A stretch of 64,000 bases of DNA from Typha latifolia (taxonomy: Eukaryota > Streptophyta > Magnoliopsida > Poales > Typhaceae), in contig CM034102.1 in NCBI GenBank assembly GCA_019914945.1, positions 17,287,501-17,351,500 of the forward strand, given 5' to 3'. The notes beneath the pieces are model-generated. The model saw nothing but the letters and a program-made list of their open reading frames with translations. It searched no databases and was not told the origin of the DNA. Position 1 is the first letter of the stretch, and each line of letters opens with the position of its first letter. This document shows positions 1 through 10,945 of this stretch, piece by piece. The position numbers and the translations under genes were made by a program.

Positions 1-167
1 TACTTAATACTCCCCCATGCATAACCTGGCCTAATGCAATCTAATCTTGTTGTTCAAATCCAACGATCAGAATTCAGAAACCACTATTAGCTCTGCACCA
101 AACTCATATGACAAGAAGTAACATATGTACACAACTCATATGATCACATCACTTTCTATTATAAAAC

Positions 168-1908
168 TTAGATGGAATGAAAGCCCAGATTACTGCCATT
201 CTTTGCATTTGGATGGCTAATGTTCTTCTGCACCTCCTCTGGAGGAATGAAGCAATCAGCCGATAAGCCTGGTACATTAAACACCACATCATCTATTGTC
301 CACATCTCCTCCATCTGTGTCAGCACTCTGTTGGCCTTCAAGCCGACGCCGAATCTTACTAAGCTTACGGTGGACCGCCCCGAATGCGCGATCATGATGC
401 CATCTATTGGTCGGTAATCCTCCATGTATGATGATATGGTGGTCTCCCAGTATATGGCTTGAGATCCTGGAGATTGGATCCTTGCCAGTTGAGAGTCCTC
501 AAGATGAACCAGTAGGCCACTGCGCTGGCTGAAGTAGCCAACCATTGCATGTTTGATGATCTCTGCAGTGCTATCACTCCAGCTTGATAAGACCAAAGGA
601 TCGACGTCGAGCTTTAACGCAAAGCATTCTTCGTCTCCGATGAACTTCTCGCCTATGTGCTGCGCGGCGGTGAAGACTGCTGCAATGGTCACTGGATCTA
701 ATCCCTGAATGGATAACATTATTCATCATCAAGTTGTGACAACTACCAACATGAAAATGACAATGATCTTGATCAATTAGCAAGTGGTGTACCTGTTATT
801 AATTATAGAAGAGTATTAGTACCTTGATTAGTAGCTAATATTGTACCTGTTTGTATTTGCTCAAGATTAGGTGATAGAAGAACAGCAGCACAAAAATTAT
901 ATAGATAATAGAGGTTCAGAGTACTGTAATAGGTAATAGGAGGCCAGTACATCTGAATTCATATAGTAGGACACACAGTAGCACAGCCAGCAAAGGTTTG
1001 CTGAATAAATCTTCTTTGCATCTGACATCAATTTAAAACTATTTGAAATCCCTATACAAATAATATATGTACCATGTGGTGGATAAATAGTGTCATGAAC
1101 AAATGGAAAGGAACCTAGTATTACAACTGCACAATTAGCTCAATGATATTGAACCCAAGTTGGTTAAAAATTTATATATGTATATCAGTAGAGATAGTAC
1201 CCGCAGCAAGTGACCATACTATGTCTTTCTATTAGTATTCCAGTAGTTGAGACATTTGATTCTCTAATTGTTCATCAAACAGTAGAAAATAAACCTGGAG
1301 TGCTCGCCGAAGGGGCCGGACTCCGCCGAGAGCCGAATGCGCGCCGAGCCACGGGGTGTGCCGCCACGCCACCCGGCCGTCGCTACCCGCGATGACCTGC
1401 CGACCTAACACGGCGAGCTCTACGAGCCACATGTCGGGGACCAACTGCCACATAACAAAGCAACCTACATGGTGCTGCTTGGGCTCATGAGCCATGATCA
1501 GCCTCACTCTCCCGGCCGTGTACATGCTCTTAATACTCGCCTCGATTTTCGTGCAGCCGGCGGTAGCCCGGAATTGCTGAATGATATACTGAGCTGATGA
1601 AGCCACCTATTTGTATATACATATTATTTATATATGGATTAATACATCAACCTATGCATATTGTGATACAAGTGCATGCATGGAGTTCTTATAGCCATAC
1701 GTACGTTGCTTGGTTGTTTATAGAGGACTGGGAAGGGAGAGAGAGGGCAGCCGACGACGCTGAGGAGGAGGCGGAGATCGGAATACTTCTTGTGGAAGAG
1801 CAGAGGTGGCAAATGGTTCTTGACCCAGCTCCGGAAAGAGTGGTTTCTCTTGGAGTTGGAGGACTCCTCACTCATGGGCTGCTCTGATAAAGGAGCAAGA
1901 GGAGCCAT
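168..1908 (-). CDS. DUF620 family protein, 3 exons
   Basis: Spliced model: exon 1 1908-1705, exon 2 1606-1295, exon 3 704-168. All boundaries are GT-AG in phase 0 and give about 350 residues. Exon 1 carries the family's SDLRLLLSVVG block. Exon 2 carries SSAQYIIQQF, FVMWQLVPDMWLVEL and AGSDGRVAWRHTPWLGAHS. Exon 3 carries GLDPVTIA, GYFSQRSGLLVHLEDS, YWETTISS, IAHSGRSTVSLVRFG and the end block FNVPGLSADCFIPPEE. This block order is the signature of the plant DUF620 family, whose biochemical role is not established. I see no signal peptide or membrane segment. The N-terminus is short for the family, and the linker between exon 1 and the core (PVLYKQPSN) looks trimmed. The start is the first ATG after a long CT-repeat leader. 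Exon structure is well supported; function is unknown. Confidence 0.88.
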
Positions 1909-1922
1909 TCTCGCCTCTCTAA

Positions 1923-1925
<3 letters not shown>

Positions 1926-1973
<48 letters not shown>
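1926..1973. repeat. (CT)n microsatellite
   Basis: About 24 uninterrupted CT units. On the minus strand it reads (GA)n and lies just upstream of the DUF620 start codon, so it is probably in the leader or core promoter. GA repeats are the known target of plant BPC/GAGA-binding factors; that role here is inference. Confidence 0.9.
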
Positions 1974-1978
<5 letters not shown>

Positions 1979-3257
1979 ATATATATGACAAGACGAATAG
2001 TTGCAAAGGTTGTTATAGGAGTTTGATGATGGTGGTGGTGACTGGTTGATTTATTTATTAATCTGGTTCTCTCTTTCTACGGTTGTGGGGAGATGTTGTG
2101 CAGCACTGGTTGTAGGAACTCAAGTGTTCCAGCCAACCCGGAGCTGCCAAGTGAGCCGATTGCAGGAAATTAAGGTACAAATCTTGGTTGATAGATATAT
2201 TGGAGGAGGGTCTTCCAAGGCAGGCAAAGGCAACTTGGGTAGGGGAGGAGTCCAAATCTGGGTGTTAATCTGATGGCAGTTGTGGTGGGGTGTTTGGTGA
2301 GATTGAGAGGTCAGGGGAGTGCTTCTGAGGAAAGGGAGCAGCTGCAACAAATAGTAACATTGGATATTTTTTGCCAAAAAGGTTGAAAAGAGATCAAGAT
2401 AGAGATCCTCAAGATTAACACATTTTAAAACACATGGTGATGGATTGATATCCGTCTATGTACGTATTACAACAGACTAACAGTAGAAGGGACCATGCAG
2501 CTAATTTGATGTTGATGTTGGTGCTCTGAGAAAATTCACATAGGATCCACAGTACAGCATTAGTATCTTTGGCAGATCGTCTGAATGATTTGGATAACCA
2601 GTGTCTGAATAGGATTCAACAAGTTTGTAGGCATTAATTACTGCAATGTTTCTTGGATTTACTTCTCTGTGTAGTACCAATGCAGAATTTTTTTAACCTT
2701 ATACTGCAGATTGTTGATGCAGGAGTAGCACCTTTTCAGAAAAGAACAGATGATTTCTGGCAACAGATAGATAACTGAAATCTAGCAAGAGCTTCTGAAA
2801 TTAATCAATTAATTAAATGCTTAAATTTAGAATATGAATCAAACCAATCTGGAACTTCCATGCTGTTCAAATAAATAGGATCAGAAACCATGGCTATGTG
2901 TAGTGCATGCACTGAAAATTCTACAATAAAATCTCAAGATATGTGAAAGTTATATTGCAAAATTACACGCTCGACATGAAATGCTTTCCTTGAAGTACGA
3001 ACAGATTTACAATCAACAAAAGCCGCATAAAAATAAAAATAAAAGTCCAACCAACAAGCTTGTTATATCTAGCACATTTTAATCATCTTGATAGTTTCTA
3101 GCAGCCGAGAAGAGCTATTGGTTGTCATGTGACATTTGCAACCGTAACAACTACATCTATACTTTGTTATTATGTCACAACTGCAATACTATTCTGGCAT
3201 ATGTGCATATTATATGCTCTCTTTCATTTCTGACCATTGATCAATTTGTTTTACAGA
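1974..3257. other. Intergenic, DUF620 to X8 gene
   Basis: AT-rich DNA between the 5' end of the DUF620 gene and the 3' end of the X8 gene, both on the minus strand. It should hold the DUF620 promoter and the X8 3'UTR. The short open frames around 2.05-2.38 kb overlap on both strands and resemble no family I know. I see no RNA gene or repeat. Confidence 0.5.
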
Positions 3258-4764
3258 TCAAAAAAAGACATGCAGTATCACTGGAACTAAATAGGCGATC
3301 TGCAGAACTCGTAGTGAAACACCATTGCTAGAGAATGTGCCCCCGAAATTGTCATTGTTTGGTGCTCCACCAAAACTTGAAGTTGTGTTTACACCTGTGC
3401 CAGTAGTTGTGTTTGTACCACCGCCAGAGCTTGTGCCTTGGAGTGTGCTGTCCATAGAAATGAACACAACTTGTAAGCCTCTGTAAAAATGTTTTAAGTA
3501 AATTATTTAGATTATTCTAAAGATCACCTCACCTTCCTGCAAAGATGCATGAGCCATAACCTGTGAAAGAATACATAAAGAGGTTAGAGTCCATAAGATG
3601 ATAGTCAAGTAAAAGAACCAACCCTCCCATGACCAGAAGCCCCGGCAATCAGAAACTGTCTGGGAGTATGCACGACTTTAATTAAGTAGTTCTAATCGCC
3701 ATGTCTTTAAAGAGCCTTCACTGCATTTAGTCTTCCATATTTGAACTCCTGTGTTCTGAAAAGTCTTTGAAGATGATGTCATTTGCTATTACATCATGTT
3801 CTTTGTTTGAATATAACTGAATTCTGAAAGAAACATAGCTAGTTCTACCTTGCTAGTACAATCATTTGAGACATAACTGAGCAATGCAGAGAGCAGTAGC
3901 TAAGCCTCAGTAAGAAAATAGTGCATACATTGAACTATTGAAGTATTCAAGATTTAGACAAGGACTATATCACAGAGACTGTATTAGAGCTTACTAGGAT
4001 CGGTATTGGTAATAGTTGCTGTGTTGCTGAAGTTGCAGGTTCCACCAGTAGCTTCAGTTTTGTGGTAATAGTCATTATAAGCATACGAAGTCAATGCAAC
4101 CAAATTGTTGTCCTGATAACATGGTTGCCCTGGTTGTATAGCACTGCAGTTCGCTGAACCAGGTCCGCAAGCCCAATTCAAGCTCTCCTGTAGGATACTG
4201 GAGTCTGCACTGGCGATTGCCACACAGAAAACCCCAACCAAGTTTGATGAATTGGTGTCAGTGGTAGCTAAACTAACAAAGTTTAGATCATACATTGCTC
4301 CAACAAGTCCACCTGCAGCAAAGGTTGTTTGAATTTGTTAAACGTCATACGAAGAATCAACAAATGGATAGTAACAGCACTCTCAATACCAACGAATTGG
4401 TCACCTAAGGATAGATAAAAGGAAGTACAATGCATACACAAACAACAATCAGATATAACAAGAAGCATATTCTTTTTCGTCGTAAATAAGACAAGTATTT
4501 TTTTCACTCCTAAAAGCTCCAAAACGGAGTGGGAAAAGCTCCCTCCTCAATGACTTAAACTTGACACTCATCTGGGAAGGGAGCGGCAGAAAGAGGTGCT
4601 TTTGTAAAAGAAGAATTGAAATCACTTTGGGAAAGTATTTCTCAGTATGGTGCTATTTGTTGATATCTAATCTAATCACTGATCAGGAAGAAGATTATAC
4701 CTGATGCACTTGATAGAAAAAGGATGAGCAACATAATGCATCCCTGCCATATTTTGGGGAACAT
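3258..4764 (-). CDS. X8-domain, GPI-anchored callose-binding-like protein
   Basis: Exons: 4764-4701, 4312-3995, 3560-3533 and 3480-3258, all GT-AG with matching phases, giving 210 residues. Exon 1 encodes a signal peptide of about 21 residues with the core MLLILFLSS. Exon 2 encodes the X8 (CBM43) domain: FCVAIASADSS, LNWACGPGSANCSAI, PCYQDNN, SYAYNDYY and GGTCNFS. The 28-nt micro-exon 3 completes it with YGSCIFAG. Exon 4 is a Ser/Thr/Gly-rich linker ending in a hydrophobic tail (AYLVPVILHVFF), as expected for GPI anchoring. The family (PDCB-like) binds callose at plasmodesmata or the cell wall; that role is by homology. A cut micro-exon inside the last X8 motif is usual for the family. The exon-4 acceptor was chosen because it alone keeps the frame. 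Confidence 0.87.
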
Positions 4765-6241
4765 TGGATCGAGATCCAATTACCTATATATTCGCACAGA
4801 AACCTCAGAACTGGAACAGAAAAATAGAAATAAAATTAGTACATTACGCAAATGAAAGAAGAAAGACTCGAGGGAAATGCATCAGGTGTGCTTGTCTCTC
4901 TATTGCAAGGGACTTTTCAGACCTCCCACTTTTTTATTTTTTCTTTTCTAGAATCAAATTCTCAGATGAATCAACTCAAAAAGGATTTATTAACAGACTC
5001 TAATGGCTGCAAAGGTTAATTTCTGAACCAAATCCCCATTATTGATTGTTTTAAGTCTTAAATATTTATTTGGAAATAAGTAAGGAAGAAAACTAAATGG
5101 AAGATTCAGATAAACATTTGAACTATCTTGCTAGCTCTGCTCTTTAACCGACAAGCTTCATGAGGAGCTTATTGCCCCTTGTGCCTAAATCTAAATGAAG
5201 CCAAAGCCGATCATATGTTAAAACATAGGGAGGCCACTCCATGACAGATAGAACAACCCAGGTTACCAGGTTACAGAACAGCTATCTTAATTCTTTATAT
5301 CTTTTATCTCCACACCATCAGCAATTTTAGCAACCCAGGTAGAACAACCAACTAGAACAGATAACAGAAGAAAAAAGAAGAGGTCAGAGAAGAGAAGAGA
5401 AAGTCCAACCTGGATCAAGTTATCTTGATTTGGGCCAAGAATTCAACGTTGCAGAGAAAGAAGAAGAGCAAGAATACCTCAAGGCTTTAAGAGGGGTTAC
5501 AGCAAGGATATGCATGCAAGGTGGAAGAATTTCTTTCCTGAGTAAAGAGAACAAATCATAACAACTGACTTCATGCTCTCTCTTATGATATTGCTATGCA
5601 GCGCTACTACTCCAACAATATATCGCTGCTCCTTTTGCATTTCTTTATAGGACACGAGTAGGAACTCGTTGCCTATCCTGCAGCCAAGTACTCCGGATGT
5701 AGGAATTTCCTGCATTCGTGCTTGCGAACGACCTGCTCACTTCTCAACGGCAATGGTCACTATCGAGTCGGGAGAGCTCCGGTCAACCACGATAGCTAAA
5801 TCTGGCCTAGAGGATGCTCGGGCAGGTGAGGTGTAGGAAAATTCCAACCTAATCCTCCCTTTTTTTTCCCCTATCTCTCTCTTGCGCCAAAACAGAGGGT
5901 CCTTTTCATGCAAACCATGTTAGAATTGCCACTCTACCTGTTTGATTGATTAATTCTTCATCTTTATTAAGGAACTTTTTTTTCCAATTAAGAGAACACA
6001 ATGTGGATAACGACTAATGTCTCCAGTCATAACCCTAATTTAAGCAGTCCAAATTTCAGACATGCTACCGACCAAAGTATTAAAAATATACTGAATTAAA
6101 GGAGCTTTAATTCGGCCGTTAATTTTTTTTCCTATATAATTCTAATTCACTTCTAAATTAAAGGAGCTTTAATGTGCAAATATCCTCATCCACTCTTCAC
6201 AATAATATCAAAATTATCTCACATTATGGCCATTTCGTAAA
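4765..6241. other. Intergenic, promoter side of X8 gene
   Basis: Non-coding by my reading. It should hold the X8 promoter and possibly a leader exon near 5.4-5.7 kb. The 72-codon minus-strand frame at 5497-5715 has no recognisable domain. No tRNA or other RNA gene was seen. Confidence 0.45.
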
Positions 6242-6391
6242 AGCCCAAAATCCCAAAATCCCAAAAGCCCAAAAGACCAAAATCCCAAAAGCCCAAAAGC
6301 CCAAAAGCCCAAAAGCCCAAAAGCCCAAAAGCTCAAAACCCAAAAGCTCAAAAGCCTAAAAGCCCAAAAACCCAAAAGCCCAAAAGCCCAA
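6242..6391. repeat. CCCAAAAG-type minisatellite
   Basis: About 150 bp of near-perfect 8-bp units (CCCAAAAG) with occasional changes (CCCAAAAT, CTCAAAAG, an extra A). It lies about 110 bp before the TATA-like box of the SCL gene. It is telomere-like in composition but not the plant telomere repeat. Both-strand open frames here (Lys/Pro-rich or Leu/Phe-rich) are by-products of the repeat. Confidence 0.9.
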
Positions 6392-6499
6392 GTTAGTCTG
6401 CGGCCTAATATACCCAACAATGTGTAGAGCTTTATCCACCGTCTAATTCTTTTATCGACTAAAAGAGCCCTAATCGTACGGTCCTCATAAAAGGACATC

Positions 6500-8138
6500 G
6501 GCTATAAAGATGGCGAAACAAGGGTGGATTGGGCTTTAATTACTGAGCGAAGCTTCTGGAATAGACGAGAAACCGAAGCCTCTTGGAGCGCAAGGTATAC
6601 CTCTCTTCTTTCCTTGTTTTAGGGTTTACGATTTCGTCTTTTCTGGCGATTTGACCTCCTTGGTTGCAAGATTCGTCGATCTCTAATAGGTGAGCTCGAA
6701 TCTCTCGTTGATTGATCCGAACGCCTAGGGTTTGAAAGGAGTCATCGTTTATAGGGCATTGTTTCGTTCTGGGATAAGGTTTCCTGTGTCAGATTCGAAT
6801 TATTCGGATCTTGCTGTGATCGTGGTGAAATCTGCGAACAGATTGTCGACTGTTATTAGGTTTTATTGTTTTTCTACTCGACGATGGTCAAAACTATGTT
6901 ATTATCTTGGTTCATTGTGGTTGACGATACAAGTAGGGTTAGATATCATCATTATGTCCATGTATAATTACGCATTGGTTACTTGGCTACTTATTGCATA
7001 TTAGATGGTATTACCTTGATGGCATAGTTATTCCTATATACTAGCTTGATATCTTTGTTTTAAATTCACTCTTCTTTAGCATCATTGAATAAGAAAAACG
7101 TGAAGCTGATGGACATGAATCCAAGGGACCTGCTTATTGTGCATATCATTGGAGGCATGTCTGGGGCATGTCTTAGTAGTATATTTGACGAACTTAGCTA
7201 ATTATCTTTTAGGAACTTATTTAGGCATTTCAAGCATGTATCTTACATATCTAGAAACTGTGGTTTGTTGACGATTTTCTTGCCTTTTTGTAGTGTTATA
7301 TTGTGTTACTGGAAGGTATAATAGGAAGACAATAGTTGATTCCTTGTCTGTTAGAAAAAAATTATGTTTATGTTAGAGAGAAGAAAACATTAATTGAGTA
7401 GCTGATTATCATGTTGATGCTAATTATACTGCTGGAATGGCCTGTGATATTCCCAACTTTTCCTGATTAAATTGGGTGATCGTCTAACTTCTCTTATTAC
7501 TTAATTGTTACCTTTTTAAGGACTACCCTTATTACTTAATGCATTACCCCTTTTGGGATGGTTGTAGCTTCCATTGAACTTTTAGTAGCTTATGGAGATC
7601 TTATTGACCTACAGTGAACTTGTTTTTATGGGTCTTAAATTACATCTATAGCCATGATGGATACAAAAAGTTAAAAAAAATCCCAATATCCTAGATGAGT
7701 AGATCTGTGTATTGTGATCTTTATAATGATTTTGTTTTTCCCAAGTGCTTGACCTGTCGGATATTCTTGATTTACAAAATAAATCTATTGTCTTGTGTTC
7801 TTCATAGATTAATCTTACAGGAGTTCCTTTTTTTTTCCTTTCTAGTAGGTCTAAGAATTTTAAATTCATAGAAGGAATATTGTCACGAGAAAAGGAGTAA
7901 ATATGAAGCACATTTATGCAGAGGCAGTCACCCTATAGAGCAGTTACAACTTAATTCATGCTTTTGTTGCCTATGGCACCATGTTTTATATGTTACAACA
8001 TCTGTTTCATTTTTGATGTAGTTTGTTGGAGAATAAAATTTAAAATGGATATTACCTTTACATCTGCAGTCTTATGTTATTATTTATTAACTCCTGATTT
8101 TCCTTTGAAATACTGTAGGTTGTAATTTCACTATCAGG
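6500..8138 (+). promoter_or_regulatory. SCL gene core promoter and leader with a long 5'UTR intron
   Basis: A TATA-like element (CTATAAAG) sits at about 6502. A donor-like GCAAG|GTATAC lies near 6594 and another (TAG|GTGAGC) near 6689. The next good acceptor before the ATG is TACTGTAG near 8118. The simplest reading is a leader exon at about 6.53-6.59 kb and a leader intron of about 1.5 kb. Telo-box-like TAGGGTTT motifs occur at about 6622 and 6727. Leader introns are usual in plant SCL genes. The exact transcription start is not visible. Confidence 0.5.
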
Positions 8139-10945
8139 ATGAGGGGAAGAAGCTATAGCTATAGTCCATCACCTCCAAGGAGTTATGGGAGAAGAGGTCG
8201 GAGCCCAAGCCCTAGAGGTCGGAGCCCAAGCCCTAGAGGTCGTTATGGAGGTCGTGGTAGAGATCTTCCGACCAGTCTTTTGGTTCGAAATCTCCGTCGT
8301 GACTGCAGGTATGTTATTCTTACTGGTTTTTAAGGTACATTACCTTTTCTGCATATGTTATTATTCAAATTCAATGAAGAGGCAGAACTGAGTCTCTAAG
8401 ATTGACCTGGGACAACCGAGGATTGTTGCTTTCACTACTAGATGTGATTGAAAAAACTTTATATGGACCAGTTTCAGTTAAAGATGAGGCCAATTTTCAC
8501 TTGGAAACAGTACCCATGAAATATTTATTGTTAATGTACTTCTCTTCTATATCGTATGGAGTCTAAGATGGGTCTAACTTGCACTGGTGGTTATAACAAT
8601 ATATAATTTTTTACAATGCTCTAATATAAAAGGTGGCACATGCACCGCTATACACTTATGCTTTCCTTTGATCTCACTGCATATACCATAAATCCTGATA
8701 CTGAAAGTGTCCAGGATCTGTCGAGTTCCATAATGAGATCCTATGAGTTTAATCTGATTTCCCTTGATTCCTTCTAGCCTTTCTACTTCAACTAATCTGA
8801 GATGAACTGTTATTTCATGTTTTCCCTTAATTCCTTTTACTTCCATCTAACTTATTATGCTTCTTTTGTGCAGGCCTGATGATCTTCGTAGGCCGTTTGG
8901 TCAATTTGGTCGTGTGAAGGATATATATTTGCCACGGGATTATTATACCGGGTAAGTATATTTATATTCATCTAATTTAAGCCTTGCTGTGGACTGCAGG
9001 AATAAGAACGTAAGAATAACTATAACTATATTGGAATACTGTTATATAGTTGTAGTTGTGACTTTAAATACTTGTTAACTCTGGCTTGAATGGCATGTGT
9101 GGAGTGTGCAACTTTTTTTACAATTCAACAATAAATAATATTTTCTTCCTAGGTGTTTTCAGTCGCCTTTCACTTTTTTATGCTTCCTGGGAATTATCAG
9201 TTGGCTTTCACTTTTTTATGCTTCCTGGGAATTATCAGTTGACTTTCACTTTTTTATGCTTCCTGGGAATTATCAGTCGCCTTTCACTTTTTTATGCTTC
9301 CTGGGAATTGTTGTTTAGTTCTCAATTTTTATCAATGCACGCTGAATCTTTTATTAAGGTTCTTGAGATCTAACAGTGAGAATAAAGTTTTGAAGACAAA
9401 AGACAAGTATTAAGGGTTCTGTTGAAGAGGATGTTAATGTGTGAAGATCCTCGCTAGTGAGATGGGAAGAAATAAAGTTTCAAGTTAACATAGTGAAGAT
9501 ATTCAAGTCTTGAAGAATTTGAAGTCATCTTTAAACTCTGAAGAGTGCAAGGTCAGCAGCCATGTGCTTGCTTTAAATTGATTTGTCAATACAAAGATTT
9601 ACTGAATCGCGTGAAGCATTAAAAGGCATTTCTCTGAATTGACCTTCTATGTTTTACAGAATCGTAATGATAGTTCGGCAGTAACTGTTGGTTGATGTTC
9701 GTACTGAAATATAAAGTTTTCGTGATAAAATTGCATCAGATCTCATGAAATAAAATTACTTTTGTTACAGTGAGCCGCGTGGATTTGGGTTTGTCCAATT
9801 CTATGATCCAGGTGATGCTGCTGAAGCTAAGTATCAAATGGATGGGCAAGTACTTCTTGGTAGGGAGTTAACTGTGGTATTTGCCGAGGAGAACAGGAAG
9901 AAGCCACAAGAGATGAGGGCAAGAGAGAGAGTGAGGTAAGTGCAAGGTTTGCTTATGTTGTCAACTTCACAATTCCATGTTATCAGCATATATCTTAGCA
10001 TAAACTTATAAGTTGGAATGTGTTTATTCGTGGCCAATAAATTTTTATTTTGTTATATTTTGATGTAAAAAGTAGAGAATACTTGCATCTAAAGCCTTAA
10101 GAAAAAACAATGGGATCTTCTTTTTTAGAAATTTTTAAAATTTTGAGTTTTCTTTTAAAAGCTTGTTTTGAAATGTTTGAGACCTTCTTGGTATTTTCAT
10201 TTTGGAAATTGCTGTTTGGGATCTGTGTACAACCAAGGCTATTTAACCCCACATGTATGTTTTATGTTAGCTCATGAAAATTTTGTTTATCACTTGTGTA
10301 ATAACACTTGTTCTTGGAAGTATACTGCAGCATGTTGGGGTAGTAGTTGAGTAAGCTGATGGATATTTTCGTTTAAATTGTGTACTCTACTCTACTACTG
10401 AGTCATCGTCAGGATTACTTTGGTAGTAGGTACATGTTTGTGCACCTAGTTGGTAGTTTATGATATTATTGTTAAGAAATATTTCTGGCTTCTAGCAGAA
10501 GTTTAATGCTGACTAAAATGTTAACTGCATCTGGTTTTCTCAGAAGTCGAGATCATGATAACCGAAGAACACGCTCTCCTCGATATTCTCGCTCAAGGTC
10601 ACCTAGATACTCTCGTTCTCCACAGAACGGTCCATCTCGGTCTCGGAACAGAAGTCACTATTCTCCTTCTCCTAGGAAAGAAAATTATTCGAGGTAATTT
10701 TCCTTCATTGTTTTAGTTGCTAAAGATTTTGACGGTTAAGCTACATACTTATTAAGCATGTTAGAATCCTTCATATATTATTTTCTCCTTCAAGCAGATC
10801 TCCGTCACCCCGCGATGCGAAATATCGTCGGGAGATGAGTTACTCTCATTCTCCTGAGGACAGCAGATCAAGGAGCAGGAGCTTGGCTGAAGATTACCCG
10901 AGTAAGCCATCCAGGAGAGAAAGGTCACTTTCTGCAAGCCAGTGA
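8139..10945 (+). CDS. SC35-like SR splicing factor (SCL30A/SCL33 type)
   Basis: Exons: 8139-8308, 8874-8951, 9771-9935, 10544-10693 and 10798-10945, giving 236 residues. The N-terminus has RS-like repeats (GRSPSPRGRSPSPRGR). One RRM follows: RNP2-like LLVRNL, then DIYLPRDYYTG, RNP1 RGFGFVQF and LTVVFAEENRKKP. The C-terminal RS tail (SPRYSRSRSPRYSRSP) ends in LSASQ. The RRM and the charged N-terminal extension match plant SC35-like proteins SCL30A/SCL33, nuclear factors in 5' splice-site and exon definition that are themselves heavily alternatively spliced. The RS tail is shorter than in the Arabidopsis members. Intron 8952-9770 and the acceptor before exon 4 carry signals of alternative splicing, listed separately. 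Which paralogue this is cannot be told without a tree. Confidence 0.9.
9160..9310 (+). repeat. 38-bp x 4 tandem repeat in SCL intron
   Basis: Four head-to-tail 38-bp units start at 9160, 9198, 9236 and 9274. They differ at only a few bases; the last unit loses its final CAG. Each unit holds a T-rich tract (CACTTTTTTATG) and the first three end in ATTATCAG, so each copy resembles a branch/pyrimidine-tract/acceptor set. The repeat lies inside the intron between exons 2 and 3 of the SR gene. Confidence 0.93.
9391..9616 (+). other. GAAG-rich segment in SCL intron (candidate splicing enhancer or cassette exon)
   Basis: Nine GAAG tetramers occur in about 225 nt (near 9392, 9424, 9442, 9465, 9494, 9512, 9520, 9540 and 9612), far more than in the rest of the intron. 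An acceptor-like CTAACAG near 9375 and a donor-like GCAAG|GTCAGC near 9551 would bound a purine-rich cassette. It would carry stop codons in frame. In Arabidopsis SCL33, GAAG repeats in an intron are reported to bind the protein and control its own splicing. A similar role here is inference. Confidence 0.45.

Noticed and set aside
6214..6498. 94-codon Leu/Phe/Trp-rich minus-strand frame and the Lys/Pro plus-strand frame
   Set aside because: Both are translations of the CCCAAAAG minisatellite.
9160..9310. CRISPR-like direct repeats
   Set aside because: Units are contiguous with no spacers, in a plant intron; this is a minisatellite.
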